Below the pieces are notes generated by a model, which was given only the letters and a program-made list of their open reading frames with translations, did not search any database and was not told the origin of the DNA. A program made the position numbers and the translations under genes. This document shows positions 30,033 to 40,824 of a stretch of DNA of 64,000 nucleotides, piece after piece. The stretch covers positions 62,001-126,000 of the forward strand of contig NZ_BMCF01000003.1 of NCBI RefSeq assembly GCF_014635045.1, written 5' to 3'. Origin of the DNA: Staphylococcus nepalensis (GTDB taxonomy: Bacteria > Bacillota > Bacilli > Staphylococcales > Staphylococcaceae). The stretch's first letter is position 1, and each line of letters opens with the position of its first letter.

Positions 30033-30950
30033 TTATTCTGTTGCATTTTGTTTTTTAAATGATAGAGCTAGGATGAGTGTGATAATCAATAAAATCCCAA
30101 ATAGTTGGAAAATTTGAAATGTAACATGAAGCCAAACTGCGCTTGCCACGATTGCCATAACAGGTTCTATTGTCCCGAAAAGTGTCGTTTCTTTAGCAGT
30201 TAAATAATTTAAACTATTAACGAAGAAAAAGAACGCTATAGCAGTCCCGGCAATAATCCCGAAAGTCAGATATAATGACGTTGAAACTGTTAATGCTGAC
30301 CATTCAAACTGCCATACAGGGGCTTTAAAGTTCATCATAATTCCAGAAATTAACATAGCCCATCCGACTACTAAAATGGATGGAAATGTCGTTAATAATC
30401 GTGTTGCATAAAGCGTATAAAAAGCGAGGGCTAAACCAGAGATAATGCCCCAAACTGTGCTTGGCATGGGAACTACCAATGCACTAAAAGATCCATTTGT
30501 CAGTAGCAAAAATGTGCCAGATAACGTAAGCATTATAGCGATGAAATCAAAAGCTTGGAAACGTTCTTTACGCCGGATGACATACCAAATAATGATATAT
30601 ACAGGTGCTATATATTGCAATAACGTGGCAATTGCTGCATTGCCATAATTAATAGATGCCATATACGCGTATTGAACAAGTAACATCCCAAAAATTGAAA
30701 AAATTAATAATTGAAATATGTGATGTCTGTTTTTAAATATGCTAAATATTGAAGACTTTCTATTCCTTATTTTGTAAATAGCTAATAATACAATACCACT
30801 TATCAGTAACCTGGCAGTTACATACCAATTTATGTCTATGTCTCTTTGTTGAAAAAGAAAATCTGATACAGTACCTCCTAATCCCCAAAAAGAAGCCCCG
30901 ACAACTGCTAATATAATTCCAATCATACGATGGTTGTCTTTATTTATCAT
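30033..30950 (-). CDS. EamA family (DMT superfamily) transporter
   Basis: The 305-aa protein has ten hydrophobic segments arranged as two EamA repeats, with the typical AYMASINYGNAAIATLLQYIAPVYI in the first half and GTIEPVMAIVASAVW in the second. Family members export metabolites or amino acids. ATAGGTGAT precedes the ATG. It diverges from an AraC-type regulator 104 bp away, which may control it. Confidence 0.9.
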   Translation of the reverse strand: MINKDNHRMIGIILAVVGASFWGLGGTVSDFLFQQRDIDINWYVTARLLISGIVLLAIYKIRNRKSSIFSIFKNRHHIFQLLIFSIFGMLLVQYAYMASINYGNAAIATLLQYIAPVYIIIWYVIRRKERFQAFDFIAIMLTLSGTFLLLTNGSFSALVVPMPSTVWGIISGLALAFYTLYATRLLTTFPSILVVGWAMLISGIMMNFKAPVWQFEWSALTVSTSLYLTFGIIAGTAIAFFFFVNSLNYLTAKETTLFGTIEPVMAIVASAVWLHVTFQIFQLFGILLIITLILALSFKKQNATE

Positions 30951-31054
30951 TTAATCACCTATAAAATATAAATATATTTATACTATAGCTTGAAAATTAA
31001 AGATATAATATATGAAAATTATCTAAAAGTATCAAAATATTGAGGTGGTTATTG

Positions 31055-31960
31055 ATGTATCAAGAAATAATTGTAGAAGATACAAGAGAAGAATTAATAC
31101 AATTTCCAAATAAACAGTGGAAACATGTTATTCTACATACTAATTTGGAACAGACTTTATTTGGTTATATTCCTATACATTGGCACCATGCATTGCAATT
31201 TATGTACGTTATTAATGGTGAAATAGATGTTTCAATAGGGGATAAAGTAATTAAGATTAATAAAGAAGACGGCTTATTTATTAATTCAAATATTGTTCAT
31301 GAAATTCGGAGCGAATGCGCTGAAACGGAATATTATTGTTGGAATATTGAAATACCAGAAACGACATACGATTTGGAATTTAATTATGTAGCACAAATTA
31401 TGAATAAAGCGAACCAAGTCCCGTATATTTATTTATCTCATATAGATGACCAACAAAATAAATTGATCAAAACAATCCATTCAGCAGGAAAAATATATGA
31501 AAACGCGTATCCATATTTTGAATTAGATATCACTGTTAAATATTATGAAGCATTAAAATGGTTATTACTTAATGTAGATAATATATGTGAGCATAAACCA
31601 TATTATTTTGATCGTCGTATTAAACAACTGATGGCATATATGCAAAATAACTACCATAAAAAAATCTCGTTGCAAACGTTAAGTGAACAAATTCATATGA
31701 GCCAATCTGAAACAATTAAATGCTTCAAGTATTATGTTAACCAGACACCTATGCAATATTTAACAAATTTGCGTTTAGAGCGTAGTGTAAGAATGTTGTA
31801 TAGCAAACAATCATATACAATTACAGATATTGCGATGGCATGTGGATTTTCAACCACAAGTTATTTTATTAAAGTTTTTAAAGAAAAATATGATTTAACA
31901 CCTAAGCAATTTCAGAAGAAACAATTCACTCCTTATCACGTTTATAAGTATGATAAATAA
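31055..31960 (+). CDS. AraC family transcriptional regulator
   Basis: A 301-aa regulator with an N-terminal cupin sensor (HWHHALQFMYVINGEIDVSI, about residues 40-95) and a C-terminal double helix-turn-helix (about 200-290) ending in the AraC signature ITDIAMACGFSTTSYFIKVFKEKYDLTPKQF. The ATG at 31055 follows GAGGTGG; the TTG at 31040 lies upstream of that site and is rejected. Targets may be the divergent EamA gene or the HAD and MFS genes downstream. Confidence 0.9.
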   Translation: MYQEIIVEDTREELIQFPNKQWKHVILHTNLEQTLFGYIPIHWHHALQFMYVINGEIDVSIGDKVIKINKEDGLFINSNIVHEIRSECAETEYYCWNIEIPETTYDLEFNYVAQIMNKANQVPYIYLSHIDDQQNKLIKTIHSAGKIYENAYPYFELDITVKYYEALKWLLLNVDNICEHKPYYFDRRIKQLMAYMQNNYHKKISLQTLSEQIHMSQSETIKCFKYYVNQTPMQYLTNLRLERSVRMLYSKQSYTITDIAMACGFSTTSYFIKVFKEKYDLTPKQFQKKQFTPYHVYKYDK

Positions 31961-32025
31961 AAATTGTTATTTTTATTTATAAAAAGATACAATATGCTTA
32001 ATATAAAATAAAGGAGATTTTGTTG

Positions 32026-32826
32026 ATGGATATTAAACTTATTGTTGTAGATATGGACGGGACATTTTTAAATGATGATAGCCAATTTAATAGTGAAAGT
32101 TTTCAATTGCTAAAGCAAAATTGTGAAGCACAGCATATTCGTTTTGTCTTTTGTACTGGAAAACAATGTGAACGTGTAGAAAATATTGTGGGAGATTTAG
32201 CAGCGAATACATTTATTGTTGGTGATAGCGCTACACGCATTAAATATAATGGAGATTTTATTTATAATGCTTCAATAGAAAACCAAAAGGCTAAAGAAAT
32301 CATTAGAGCAATTAAAGAAATTGATAATACGCAAACCGTTTTAGCCTGTTCTCAAACAGGGGCATATGTATTGGATAGTACTTCGGAATCGGAGAGAAGA
32401 TTGGTACATGGTTCATACCAACATGTGAATTATATTAAAGATTATAACGATATTGAAGAAGATTTATTAAAAATTACGGTGCACGATGCAAAAGGTAAGT
32501 GTAAGGACACTGCTGACCGTCTAAATTATTTTGAAAAAGATGTTTATATTGTAGCCTCAGATGAATCATGGATTGATATCGCAGAATTAGGTGTTAATAA
32601 AGGGAGCACAATAAATCGAATTCAAAATCTACTTCAAATTACACCAGCTGAAACAATCGCATTTGGTGATGGCTTTAATGATATAGATTTATTCAAAGCT
32701 GCCAAATATAAAGTAGCTATGGATAATGCTTACCCCGAGTTAAAACGAGAAGCTAATTTAATTGCAATTAATAATAATGAAGATGGCGTCGTTCAAACGT
32801 TAAATTTACTTCTAGGGTTTAAATAA
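32026..32826 (+). CDS. HAD family hydrolase, Cof subfamily
   Basis: A 266-aa phosphatase of the HAD superfamily (type IIB cap). The nucleophile motif DMDGT has Asp9 and Asp11; FCTGK is motif II; GDGFNDIDLF is the C-terminal Mg2+-binding motif. Such enzymes hydrolyse sugar or cofactor phosphates. The ATG at 32026 has AAGGAG at a normal distance; TTG codons at 32020 and 32023 are too close. It lies 65 bp after the AraC regulator. Confidence 0.9.
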   Translation: MDIKLIVVDMDGTFLNDDSQFNSESFQLLKQNCEAQHIRFVFCTGKQCERVENIVGDLAANTFIVGDSATRIKYNGDFIYNASIENQKAKEIIRAIKEIDNTQTVLACSQTGAYVLDSTSESERRLVHGSYQHVNYIKDYNDIEEDLLKITVHDAKGKCKDTADRLNYFEKDVYIVASDESWIDIAELGVNKGSTINRIQNLLQITPAETIAFGDGFNDIDLFKAAKYKVAMDNAYPELKREANLIAINNNEDGVVQTLNLLLGFK

Positions 32827-32956
32827 AAAGAATTAAACTTTTCAATTAAAATCAAAAAAACTTTTTTAAATTATAAAATAAATAGCTCTTTATATGATAA
32901 TATTTGTCTAGTGCATATTTTTATATGCAACGTATATATAAGGAGGCTTATGCATC

Positions 32957-34330
32957 GTGAATATAAAGCAACAGTCAAATAACAAATTGATTTTGGCTAT
33001 CGTTTTAAGTGTATTAACGTATTGGCTTTTTGCACAATCGTTTATTAATATATCGACACAAGTTCAACATACATATCAGACAACACCAGGCGTTGTGAAT
33101 TTGTCTGTGAGTTTAGCGTCATTTGCTACAGGGATTTTTATGGTGGGTGCAGGCGATGTTTCAGACAAAATAGGAAAACTCAAAATGACTTATATAGGCA
33201 TCATTTTTGGTATTTTAGGGTCACTACTTATTATTGTATCTAGTGTGACGGCACTCTTATTAGTAGGACGTATGTTACAAGGGCTTTCTGCTGCTATTTT
33301 ACTTCCCTCCACTGTAGGCGTGATTAATGAACAATTTAAAGGTAAAGAGATGCATAGAGCTTTCAGTTACCTTATGATTGGTAGCGTTGGTGGCATAGGG
33401 TTAGCATCAATGGTAGGTGGATTTATAGCAACTTATGTCAATTGGCAAGCTAATTTTATCATCTCTATTATCATTTCAATTATTGCATTTTGGTTATTAT
33501 GGGGTACTGAAGAAGCAGAAAAGAAAAAAATCGATGCCAGACCATTTGATTATGTTGGTATGTTTCTGTTCGCAGTACTTATAGGAAGTATTACGTTATT
33601 TGCGACACAAGGATTTGAACAAGGATGGTTGAGTACGTTTTCGATTACTTGTCTTGTGATTTTTATTATTTCAACACTGATATTTATATTATTTGAGAGA
33701 CAAAAATATGATCCATTTATTGATTTTTCATTGTTCCGCAATCGTGGTTTTGTGGGCTCTTCAATGATTAACGTCGTGCTCAATTCTGGTGTAGGAACGA
33801 CGACCGTGTTTAATATGTATGCACAGATAGAATTAGGATTAAATGCCTTTCAAGCAGGTCTTGTGACAGTACCTTACGTGATTATGGCGGTCGTGATGAT
33901 TCGTTTAGGCGAAAAACTCTCCTTGCGTTTTGGTGGGAAGCCATTGTTACTTGTAGGCCCACTGTTCCCAGCAATCGGCATTATGTTTATCAGTTTAACG
34001 TTATTACCAACACAGTGGTATGTAGGGTTTGTAGTATTCGGGTTTGTTATTTGTGCCATAGGTAACGGTCTGTGTGCCACGCCAGGTATTACAGTTGCAA
34101 TTTTAACAATTCCTGATGAAAAAGTTGGATTGGCTTCAGGCATTTATAAAATGTGTGCCACGCTGGGCGGTGCGTTAGGTATTGCACTTAACACTACTGT
34201 TTTTGCCGCAGTAAAAGTCAATCATAGTGCCAGTGTAGCCGCTACTGCCTCATTTTTAACTGGTTTATCAATTATGATTATTGGAGTAATTCTGACTCAA
34301 ATCATTATCCCAAAAAATATAAAAGCTTAA
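32957..34330 (+). CDS. MFS transporter of the NorB-like (DHA2) type
   Basis: A 457-aa, 14-segment drug:H+ antiporter. The pattern NNKLILAIVLSVLTYWLFAQSF, the motif A-like GDVSDKIGK and the motif C-like region are close to staphylococcal NorB/SdrM-type multidrug exporters. The start is GTG at 32957 with AAGGAGG upstream; an ATG at 32950 is out of frame. It could export quinolones or biocides, but a physiological substrate is equally possible. Confidence 0.85.
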   Translation: MNIKQQSNNKLILAIVLSVLTYWLFAQSFINISTQVQHTYQTTPGVVNLSVSLASFATGIFMVGAGDVSDKIGKLKMTYIGIIFGILGSLLIIVSSVTALLLVGRMLQGLSAAILLPSTVGVINEQFKGKEMHRAFSYLMIGSVGGIGLASMVGGFIATYVNWQANFIISIIISIIAFWLLWGTEEAEKKKIDARPFDYVGMFLFAVLIGSITLFATQGFEQGWLSTFSITCLVIFIISTLIFILFERQKYDPFIDFSLFRNRGFVGSSMINVVLNSGVGTTTVFNMYAQIELGLNAFQAGLVTVPYVIMAVVMIRLGEKLSLRFGGKPLLLVGPLFPAIGIMFISLTLLPTQWYVGFVVFGFVICAIGNGLCATPGITVAILTIPDEKVGLASGIYKMCATLGGALGIALNTTVFAAVKVNHSASVAATASFLTGLSIMIIGVILTQIIIPKNIKA

Positions 34331-34382
34331 CCAATCTCTTTTATTATAAAACAAATTTAAATTATATATTGAATATGATGAG

Positions 34383-34408
34383 AAACAGCTCCTTGTGAGC
34401 TGTTTTTT
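34383..34408 (+). terminator. Terminator after the NorB-like gene
   Basis: AACAGCTC pairs with GAGCTGTT, followed by six T. Confidence 0.9.
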
Positions 34409-34549
34409 AATTTGTAGGCGTGCTTTCAATTCAATTAAGTTCGTAGCAATCATTGCGGACGCATGTTTATTTTCAAATTAAAGTCGAACTGGTACCTTAA
34501 ATTGCAAAATCTGGTTCTTTACACTCGGAAAAGGGTATCTTATGATTTT

Positions 34550-34565
34550 TTGAAAACGGATACAA
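34550..34565 (+). promoter_or_regulatory. cre CcpA operator before the ureohydrolase
   Basis: TTGAAAACGGATACAA matches WTGNNARCGNWWWCAW at all 16 positions and lies 22 bp upstream of the start codon. Confidence 0.72.
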
Positions 34566-34587
34566 AATGAAAAAGGGGTAGATTAAA

Positions 34588-35535
34588 ATGTTTAAACCAA
34601 AAGATTCATCTATGTCACCAAGATTTGTCGGTCCTAGGACTTTTATGAGATTGCCGTTTGAAAACACTTTAGAAAATGTTGATTTTTTAATCATGGGTGT
34701 ACCGTTTGATACGGCCGCTTCAAATAGAACAGGCCAACGTTATGGTCCACAAAGTATAAGAGATTTTTCAGTTTTATTAAGACCTTATAACCCAGACCAA
34801 GGTATAAATATCTTTGATTATTGTTCGGGTATCGACTACGGGGATGTTGATGTTATACCGGGTAATGTATTGAAAACCTATGATCATATAACAGAAAAAT
34901 TAGATCCTATTTTAGATCAAGGCATTATACCGGTAATGTTAGGGGGAGACCATTCGATTTCACTTGGACATTTGCGTTCTTTTGCAAAAAAATATGGTCC
35001 AGTATCGTTAGTACATTTTGATTCGCACAGCGATACTTGGGAAGATTATTTTGGAGAAAAATATGTTCATGGCACGCCATTTAGGAGAGCTGCAGAAGAA
35101 GGCTTAGTGGATACCAAAAAATCAATACAAGTTGGGATGAGAGGACCTTTATATGGCCCAGAAGATATGCAAAATGCTAGAGATTTAGGATATAAAGTGA
35201 TTGAAATGAGAGAAGCTCGAAAACTAGGTATTGAAAAAGTCATAGAACAAATCCATCAACGTGTTGGAAATAGTCCTGTATTTGTTTCATTTGATATTGA
35301 TTTTTTAGACCCTGCCTATGCTCCGGGTACTGGCACGCCAGAAGTAGGAGGTCCAACTAGTTTTGAAGCGTTAGAATATGTGAGAAAACTTGATGGATTG
35401 AATATTAAAGGCTTTGATTTAGTGGAAGTATTACCGACGTATGATTCAGGAGAAATAACTGCAGTAGCCGCTTCCTCTGTAGTGTATGAAATGATTACAC
35501 TGATCGCATTAGCAAAACGTAGGAATAGTAACTAA
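34588..35535 (+). CDS. Agmatinase/arginase family ureohydrolase
   Basis: Ureohydrolases release urea from guanidino compounds with a binuclear Mn2+ centre. The 315-aa protein has the metal-ligand motifs GGDHS near residue 121, HFDSHSDTW near 150 and SFDIDFLDPAYAPGTGTPE near 233. The length and the PGTGTPE form fit the agmatinase/guanidinobutyrase branch rather than arginase. AAAAGGGG precedes the ATG. A sodium symporter follows immediately and a cre site precedes it, suggesting uptake and use of a guanidino compound as nitrogen or carbon source. The substrate is an inference. Confidence 0.87.
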   Translation: MFKPKDSSMSPRFVGPRTFMRLPFENTLENVDFLIMGVPFDTAASNRTGQRYGPQSIRDFSVLLRPYNPDQGINIFDYCSGIDYGDVDVIPGNVLKTYDHITEKLDPILDQGIIPVMLGGDHSISLGHLRSFAKKYGPVSLVHFDSHSDTWEDYFGEKYVHGTPFRRAAEEGLVDTKKSIQVGMRGPLYGPEDMQNARDLGYKVIEMREARKLGIEKVIEQIHQRVGNSPVFVSFDIDFLDPAYAPGTGTPEVGGPTSFEALEYVRKLDGLNIKGFDLVEVLPTYDSGEITAVAASSVVYEMITLIALAKRRNSN

Positions 35536-35577
35536 TATAAACGTGAACATTTGCGTAAAAAGGGATTGGTTAAATAT

Positions 35578-36975
35578 ATGTCAAGCATCGATTTTATAAT
35601 ATTTGCTGTTTATTTTGTCTTATTAATTTCAATCGGAATTTTAGGCGTAGTCAAAGCTAAATCTTCTAAGAAATATATGCTTGCTGATAGTAACTTGGGC
35701 GTGTTTATGTTGTTTGGATGTTTAACTGCTGTTTTTCTAGGCGGATCTTCAACTATCGGTTCTTCTCAATTAGGTTATGAAGTGGGCTTGTCAGGGTTTT
35801 GGTTTGTTTTCGCAATGGGTATTGGTATAACTTTTTTTGGTTTATTTTTTCTAAATAAAATTTTAAATATGAATGTATTAACGATTAGTGAATTATTATA
35901 TAGGCTTTTTGGAAATAGAGTACGAATTATTGGTGCAATGATAACTGCGATGTATACTTTAATGATTAGCGTTACTCAAGTTATAGCAATTGGGGCGTTA
36001 TTATCTGTTATTTTCCATTGGGATCTTAAAATAGCTATTTTAGTTGGCGGAGGCGTAGTTTTTATATACACAATTCTTGGTGGCATGTGGACGTTGTCTA
36101 TAACAGATGTTATCCAGTTTTCTGTGATGACTATTGGTATGTTTTTAATTATGTTACCAGTAAGCTTACATAGTGTTGGCGGTATTGGTACACTAGTCAA
36201 TGTACTCCCCTCGTCACATTTAAGTTTTACAAATATTGGATTCAAAGAAATCGTAGGATACTTTATAACCTACACGTTAGGCATTGTAGTAGGGCAAGAT
36301 ATTTGGCAACGCTTTTTCACGGGGAAAACTAAGCGCGTCGCTAAAGTCTCTGGTATATTAGTAGGCTTATATAGTGCGTTATATTCTATTGTTATGGTAG
36401 TTATTGGCATGTGTGCTTTTGTTTTATTCCCAAATATTCAAAATACACAAAATGTTTTTACTCATATGGCTTTTGAAACATTGCAGCCTGGTTTGTTAGG
36501 GATTGTATTTGCAGCGTTAGGCGCAGCAATTATGTCGACTGCTTCAGGGACATTACTTGCATCTTCAACAATTATTGCTAATGATTTATTAAAACCGTTC
36601 TTTTTCAAAACGATGAGTGATAAACAATATTTATTATTAACGCGGCTAACGACTTTTGGTTTAGCCATAATAGCTATGGTTATTTCTCTATGGATTAAAG
36701 AAGTTTTAGTAGCGATTGATATTGCTTATGCCATTTTGACAAGTGCCATCTTTGTGCCAGTTATATTAGGGTTATTTATTAAATGGATTACTGAAAGAGC
36801 AGCGTTTTTAGCTATTATCATCAGTATTGTGACTGTTTTTATAGGGTTAGCAATAGTAGGTCCTAATTCCAATCTCATAATTATATTGGCCATAATTTTA
36901 AATGCTATTACTTTATTAGGTGCTTCGTATTACGATAATAATCTGAGTAAAATTGCGAAAACAAAAAATAGTTAA
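35578..36975 (+). CDS. Sodium:solute symporter family protein
   Basis: A 465-aa SSS-family carrier with about 13 helices and the Na+-site pattern FLGGSSTIGSSQLGYEVGLSGFWF. The ATG at 35578 (MSSIDFIIFAVYF) is preferred over a TTG at 35551 that lacks a ribosome binding site and would add a basic nine-residue tail. It starts 42 bp after the ureohydrolase stop, so they probably share a transcript and the symporter likely brings in the hydrolase substrate. Confidence 0.88.
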   Translation: MSSIDFIIFAVYFVLLISIGILGVVKAKSSKKYMLADSNLGVFMLFGCLTAVFLGGSSTIGSSQLGYEVGLSGFWFVFAMGIGITFFGLFFLNKILNMNVLTISELLYRLFGNRVRIIGAMITAMYTLMISVTQVIAIGALLSVIFHWDLKIAILVGGGVVFIYTILGGMWTLSITDVIQFSVMTIGMFLIMLPVSLHSVGGIGTLVNVLPSSHLSFTNIGFKEIVGYFITYTLGIVVGQDIWQRFFTGKTKRVAKVSGILVGLYSALYSIVMVVIGMCAFVLFPNIQNTQNVFTHMAFETLQPGLLGIVFAALGAAIMSTASGTLLASSTIIANDLLKPFFFKTMSDKQYLLLTRLTTFGLAIIAMVISLWIKEVLVAIDIAYAILTSAIFVPVILGLFIKWITERAAFLAIIISIVTVFIGLAIVGPNSNLIIILAIILNAITLLGASYYDNNLSKIAKTKNS

Positions 36976-37177
36976 ACAATATGGTTAAAATGTTTTGAAA
37001 AGTTTGATACATCTACACACATACTTAAAATAAAACGCATCTTCATTTCTGTCGCGCACCCTACATGCTGAGCTTAAAATTCAACTTAAAGGGTGTGCTA
37101 CGATTATGAGGGTGTTGTTTTTTTGCTTACTATGCTAAAGTTACACTTATATGAATTTTTAAGGGAGTGTTTATATT

Positions 37178-38416
37178 TTGAGCAAAGTTCGAGTTCGAAA
37201 TTTAACCAAAGTGTTTGGTAAAAGAACCCAACAAGCGCTTAATATGGTCAAAGATGGGAAATCAAAACAAGACATTTTAGAACAAACTGATGCCACAGTT
37301 GGTGTTCATAATGTGAGTTTTGATGTAGAAGAAGGGGAAATTTTTGTGATTATGGGTTTGTCTGGTAGTGGAAAATCCACACTAGTGCGTTTAATCAATA
37401 GATTAATTGAACCTACTTCAGGAAATATTTACATAAATGAAGCAGACGTCTCAAAGATGTCAAAAGAAGCGTTACGGCAATTACGCCGTACAAAAGTGAA
37501 CATGGTTTTTCAAAACTTTGGACTTTTCCCAAAACGTACTGTGTTAGAAAATGCAGAATATGGTTTGGAAGTTCGTGGTGTAGCCAAAGAAGAACGACAG
37601 AAAAAAGCAGAGAAAGCTTTAGATGATTCTGGGTTACTTTCTTTTAAAAATCAATATCCTGAACAACTTTCAGGAGGGATGCAACAACGTGTTGGATTGG
37701 CTCGCGCATTAGCGAATGATTCGGACATATTATTAATGGATGAAGCTTTCTCCGCGTTAGATCCTTTAATTCGTCGTGATATGCAAGATGATTTATTAGA
37801 GTTACAAGAGCGGCTTCAAAAGGTTATTATTTTTATTACACATGACTTAAATGAAGCATTGAGAATTGGAGATCGTATTGCATTAATGCGAGACGGTAAA
37901 ATAATGCAAATTGGTACAGGCGAAGAAATTTTAACGAACCCAGCAAATGATTTTGTACGTGAATTTACAGAAGATGTAGATCGTTCTAAAGTGTTAACAG
38001 CAGAAAATATTATGGAGCATCCGCTCACAATTAATGTAGAAACAGATGGTCCAAATGTAGCGTTACAACGTATGCGGAAAGAAGAAGTGAGTATGTTGTT
38101 AGCTGTGGATAGAAAGCGTTATTTGAAAGGGAGTATAACAGCAGAAAATGCTTTAGACGCTCGTGAACAAGGGAAAACATTAAAAGATGTGATAGATAAA
38201 AATGTACAAAAAATTGATAGATATGCTTTAATAACTGATATTTTTAATTTAATCTATAATTCTCCTGCGCCACTCGCTGTAGTGGATGAAACGGATCGAG
38301 TTATCGGTGTAGTTGTGCGTGGCAGTGTCATCGGGGCAATGAGCGATAAAGATACTACTATAAACAACAACGGTGAAAAATCCAAGGAAAAAGAGGGGGC
38401 GAATATAGATGCTTGA
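37178..38416 (+). CDS. Betaine/proline ABC transporter ATP-binding protein (OpuA/ProV type)
   Basis: The 412-aa protein has the ABC domain: Walker A GLSGSGKS near residue 61, signature LSGGMQQR near 165 and Walker [13 protein letters not shown] near 186. The N-terminal extension is the ProV type, with [17 protein letters not shown]. Two CBS domains (about 285-395) act as ionic-strength or c-di-AMP sensors in known OpuA systems. The start is TTG with AAGGGAG upstream. The 3' end overlaps the next gene by 8 bp. Confidence 0.92.
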   Translation: MSKVRVRNLTKVFGKRTQQALNMVKDGKSKQDILEQTDATVGVHNVSFDVEEGEIFVIMGLSGSGKSTLVRLINRLIEPTSGNIYINEADVSKMSKEALRQLRRTKVNMVFQNFGLFPKRTVLENAEYGLEVRGVAKEERQKKAEKALDDSGLLSFKNQYPEQLSGGMQQRVGLARALANDSDILLMDEAFSALDPLIRRDMQDDLLELQERLQKVIIFITHDLNEALRIGDRIALMRDGKIMQIGTGEEILTNPANDFVREFTEDVDRSKVLTAENIMEHPLTINVETDGPNVALQRMRKEEVSMLLAVDRKRYLKGSITAENALDAREQGKTLKDVIDKNVQKIDRYALITDIFNLIYNSPAPLAVVDETDRVIGVVVRGSVIGAMSDKDTTINNNGEKSKEKEGANIDA

Positions 38417-40124
38417 TTTTTTACAAAATGAGATACCTCTTTCTAATTGGGTTGATAGTCTGGTCGATTGGTTAACGAGCAACTTATCAGGATTGTTTTC
38501 AGTATTACAGGTAATTGGAGAATCAGTGATGGGCTTTACAACAAATGCCTTATTAGCGATTCCACCGCTATTAATGATGGTGATTTTAGTCATTATCGCT
38601 TACTTTGTTTTTAATAGAAAATGGGGATTACCCATATTCATTCTGATTGGGTTACTGTTTATCTATAACCAAGATATGTGGCAAGATTTAATGAATACTG
38701 TCACATTAGTTATTATTTCTAGTATTGTCGCGATTATTATTGGTGTACCATTAGGTATATTGATGTCTAAAAGTGAGACCATACAAAAAGTGATTAAACC
38801 GATTTTAGATTTTATGCAAACCATGCCTGGTTTTGTTTACTTAATTCCGGCCGTTGCTTTCTTTGGCATTGGTATGGTGCCGGGCGTCTTTGCTTCGGTT
38901 ATTTTCTCTTTACCGCCTACTGTTAGAATGACAAATTTAGGCATACGTTCTATTTCTACAGAGTTGGTAGAAACGTCTAACTCTTTCGGGACGACTGCTT
39001 GGCAACGTCTGTTTAAACTTGATTTACCTATGGCGAAAGAAAATATATTTGCTGGTATTAACCAAACAGTTATGTTGACGCTGTCTATGGTTGTTATTGC
39101 TTCAATGATTGGTACACCTGGATTAGGTCAAGGTGTTTTAGCGGCTGTACAACGTTCTGAAGTAGGAAATGGATTTGTTTACGGTATCGGTATTGTTATT
39201 CTTGCAATTATTATAGACCGTTTTTCACAATCTATAAATCGCACAAAAAAGAAAAAAACACCTAAAAAGCGAAAGACAATCATGGCGGCCATCATTACAA
39301 TAGTTGTTTTATTATTTGTTGTACTGGGTGCATTTTCTATTTCAGATGACTCTAATAAAGGTACAATCACACTGGCTTATGCACAGCAAGATGATCAAAT
39401 TGTCTCTACTAACGTGATAGCGCAAGTCTTAGAAGAAGAGGGCTATACTGTGAATATGACTTCTTTAGACATCCCAGTCGTATGGGAAGCTGTTGCTAAC
39501 GGAGAAGCTGATGCAATGACAGGTGCTTGGATACCAATTACACACCAAGCGCAATATAAAGCATTTAAAGATGACCTTGATAATTTAGGTTCTAGTATCA
39601 AAGGACAAGCAAAATTAGGTTTAGTTGTGCCTTCATATATGGATGTAGATTCGATAGAAGATTTGGAAAATCAAGCAGATAAAAAAATCATCGGTATTGA
39701 ACCAGGTGCTGGTATTGTAAAAGCGACTGATAAAACATTGGACACTTATTCAAACTTAAATGATTGGGAACAAGTCGTTTCTTCCACCGGCGCGATGAAT
39801 GCACAATTAGAACGCGCAATTAAGTCAAAGGAAGACATCGTTATCACAGGATGGAATCCATATTGGATATTCCAACGCTATGATTTAAAATACTTAGACG
39901 ATCCCAAAGGAACTATGGGTCAATCTGAAAATATTAATACGATGGCGCGTAAAGGTTTGAAAAAAGATATGCCAGAAGCTTATAAAATTTTGAAACAATT
40001 TAAGTGGGGCGTGGATGATATGGAATCGATTATGTTAGAAATTGAAGATGGCCAAGACCCAGAAGATGCTGCTAGCGATTGGATTGATAACAATCGTGAT
40101 AAAGTTGACGCATGGGTTAACTAA
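38409..40124 (+). CDS. Fused permease/substrate-binding protein of the betaine ABC transporter
   Basis: A 571-aa fusion. Residues 1-280 are the ProW-like permease with six to seven helices ([23 protein letters not shown]-type loop [20 protein letters not shown]). A basic linker and an anchoring helix (about 282-305) lead to an OpuAC-type binding domain (about 318-571) with Trp residues near VVWEAV, GAWIP and GWNPYW that fit the aromatic betaine cage. The same fusion is known from Lactococcus OpuA. A hairpin terminator follows. Confidence 0.92.
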   Translation: MLDFLQNEIPLSNWVDSLVDWLTSNLSGLFSVLQVIGESVMGFTTNALLAIPPLLMMVILVIIAYFVFNRKWGLPIFILIGLLFIYNQDMWQDLMNTVTLVIISSIVAIIIGVPLGILMSKSETIQKVIKPILDFMQTMPGFVYLIPAVAFFGIGMVPGVFASVIFSLPPTVRMTNLGIRSISTELVETSNSFGTTAWQRLFKLDLPMAKENIFAGINQTVMLTLSMVVIASMIGTPGLGQGVLAAVQRSEVGNGFVYGIGIVILAIIIDRFSQSINRTKKKKTPKKRKTIMAAIITIVVLLFVVLGAFSISDDSNKGTITLAYAQQDDQIVSTNVIAQVLEEEGYTVNMTSLDIPVVWEAVANGEADAMTGAWIPITHQAQYKAFKDDLDNLGSSIKGQAKLGLVVPSYMDVDSIEDLENQADKKIIGIEPGAGIVKATDKTLDTYSNLNDWEQVVSSTGAMNAQLERAIKSKEDIVITGWNPYWIFQRYDLKYLDDPKGTMGQSENINTMARKGLKKDMPEAYKILKQFKWGVDDMESIMLEIEDGQDPEDAASDWIDNNRDKVDAWVN

Positions 40125-40225
40125 ATCATCAGAGTTTGAAAAATACTCATAGATGATTTGAATATAAAAGAGCGTACTGACATATCTGTATTTATTAAAA
40201 ATATACATTTGTTCATTATCTTTAT

Positions 40226-40287
40226 CAGGGAGGGACAACGGAGTCTTTTAAGAAAAAAGATTTCTGTCTCGCCCTGTTTTTTTATGC
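40226..40287 (+). terminator. Terminator-like hairpin after the betaine ABC operon (dispersed family)
   Basis: CAGGG pairs with CCCTG; the 3' arm GATTTCTGTCTCGCCC is followed by seven T. It is related to the hairpins at 11941 and 53627. Confidence 0.75.
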
Positions 40288-40356
40288 ATTTAAAATAGAA
40301 TAAGATGATTGCTTTTTTGGAGGTATTAAACCCATTTTTTATAACTGAGAATGTAT

Positions 40357-40824
40357 TTAATACATTTTATGCTTATCATTCTTAATGATTAAAAAGGTCA
40401 TTAGCCCTAATCCCCATATGAGAAATAAAGGATCCCAAATAAAAGCTTGTCCTATAAAGCTTAATTTAAATCCAACTGACATTATGTCTAACAATTTTAA
40501 CCATCCAACCACTGTATTTACGCCACCATGTATAATGAGTATGATGGCACCAATATAGGAAGTGAACCTTATAACTTTATTGTTTTTGTAATAAAGTATA
40601 AGCGGAATCCAAGTGGATAAAAGTTTAAACAATCCTATAAGAAACATGATTAGTAAAAGCGGATTACCATATGATTTTTTCATATCGAAAGTCCAGCCTC
40701 CAACAGTCATCAAACCTATTTCGCCGCCAAACGACCAGTAGAATGTTGCTAATGCATGTAAACTGCCCGCTAATAAGAATAAAATCATAGCAATATTTTT
40801 GATTAAAACTGATTTGCTTTTCAT
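40357..40824 (-). CDS. DUF3995-type membrane protein
   Basis: A 155-aa protein with four membrane helices (about 8-28, 55-77, 86-106, 128-150). The order AGSLHALATFYWSFGG...GW followed by later helices fits DUF3995. Its function is unknown. GAAAGG precedes the ATG. It stands alone on the minus strand between two plus-strand operons. Confidence 0.75.
   Translation of the reverse strand: MKSKSVLIKNIAMILFLLAGSLHALATFYWSFGGEIGLMTVGGWTFDMKKSYGNPLLLIMFLIGLFKLLSTWIPLILYYKNNKVIRFTSYIGAIILIIHGGVNTVVGWLKLLDIMSVGFKLSFIGQAFIWDPLFLIWGLGLMTFLIIKNDKHKMY

Noticed and set aside
34409..34587. Guanidine riboswitch before the ureohydrolase
   Set aside because: No pair of ACGR-loop hairpins or ykkC core was visible; only GCGGACGC, which does not form the needed loop.
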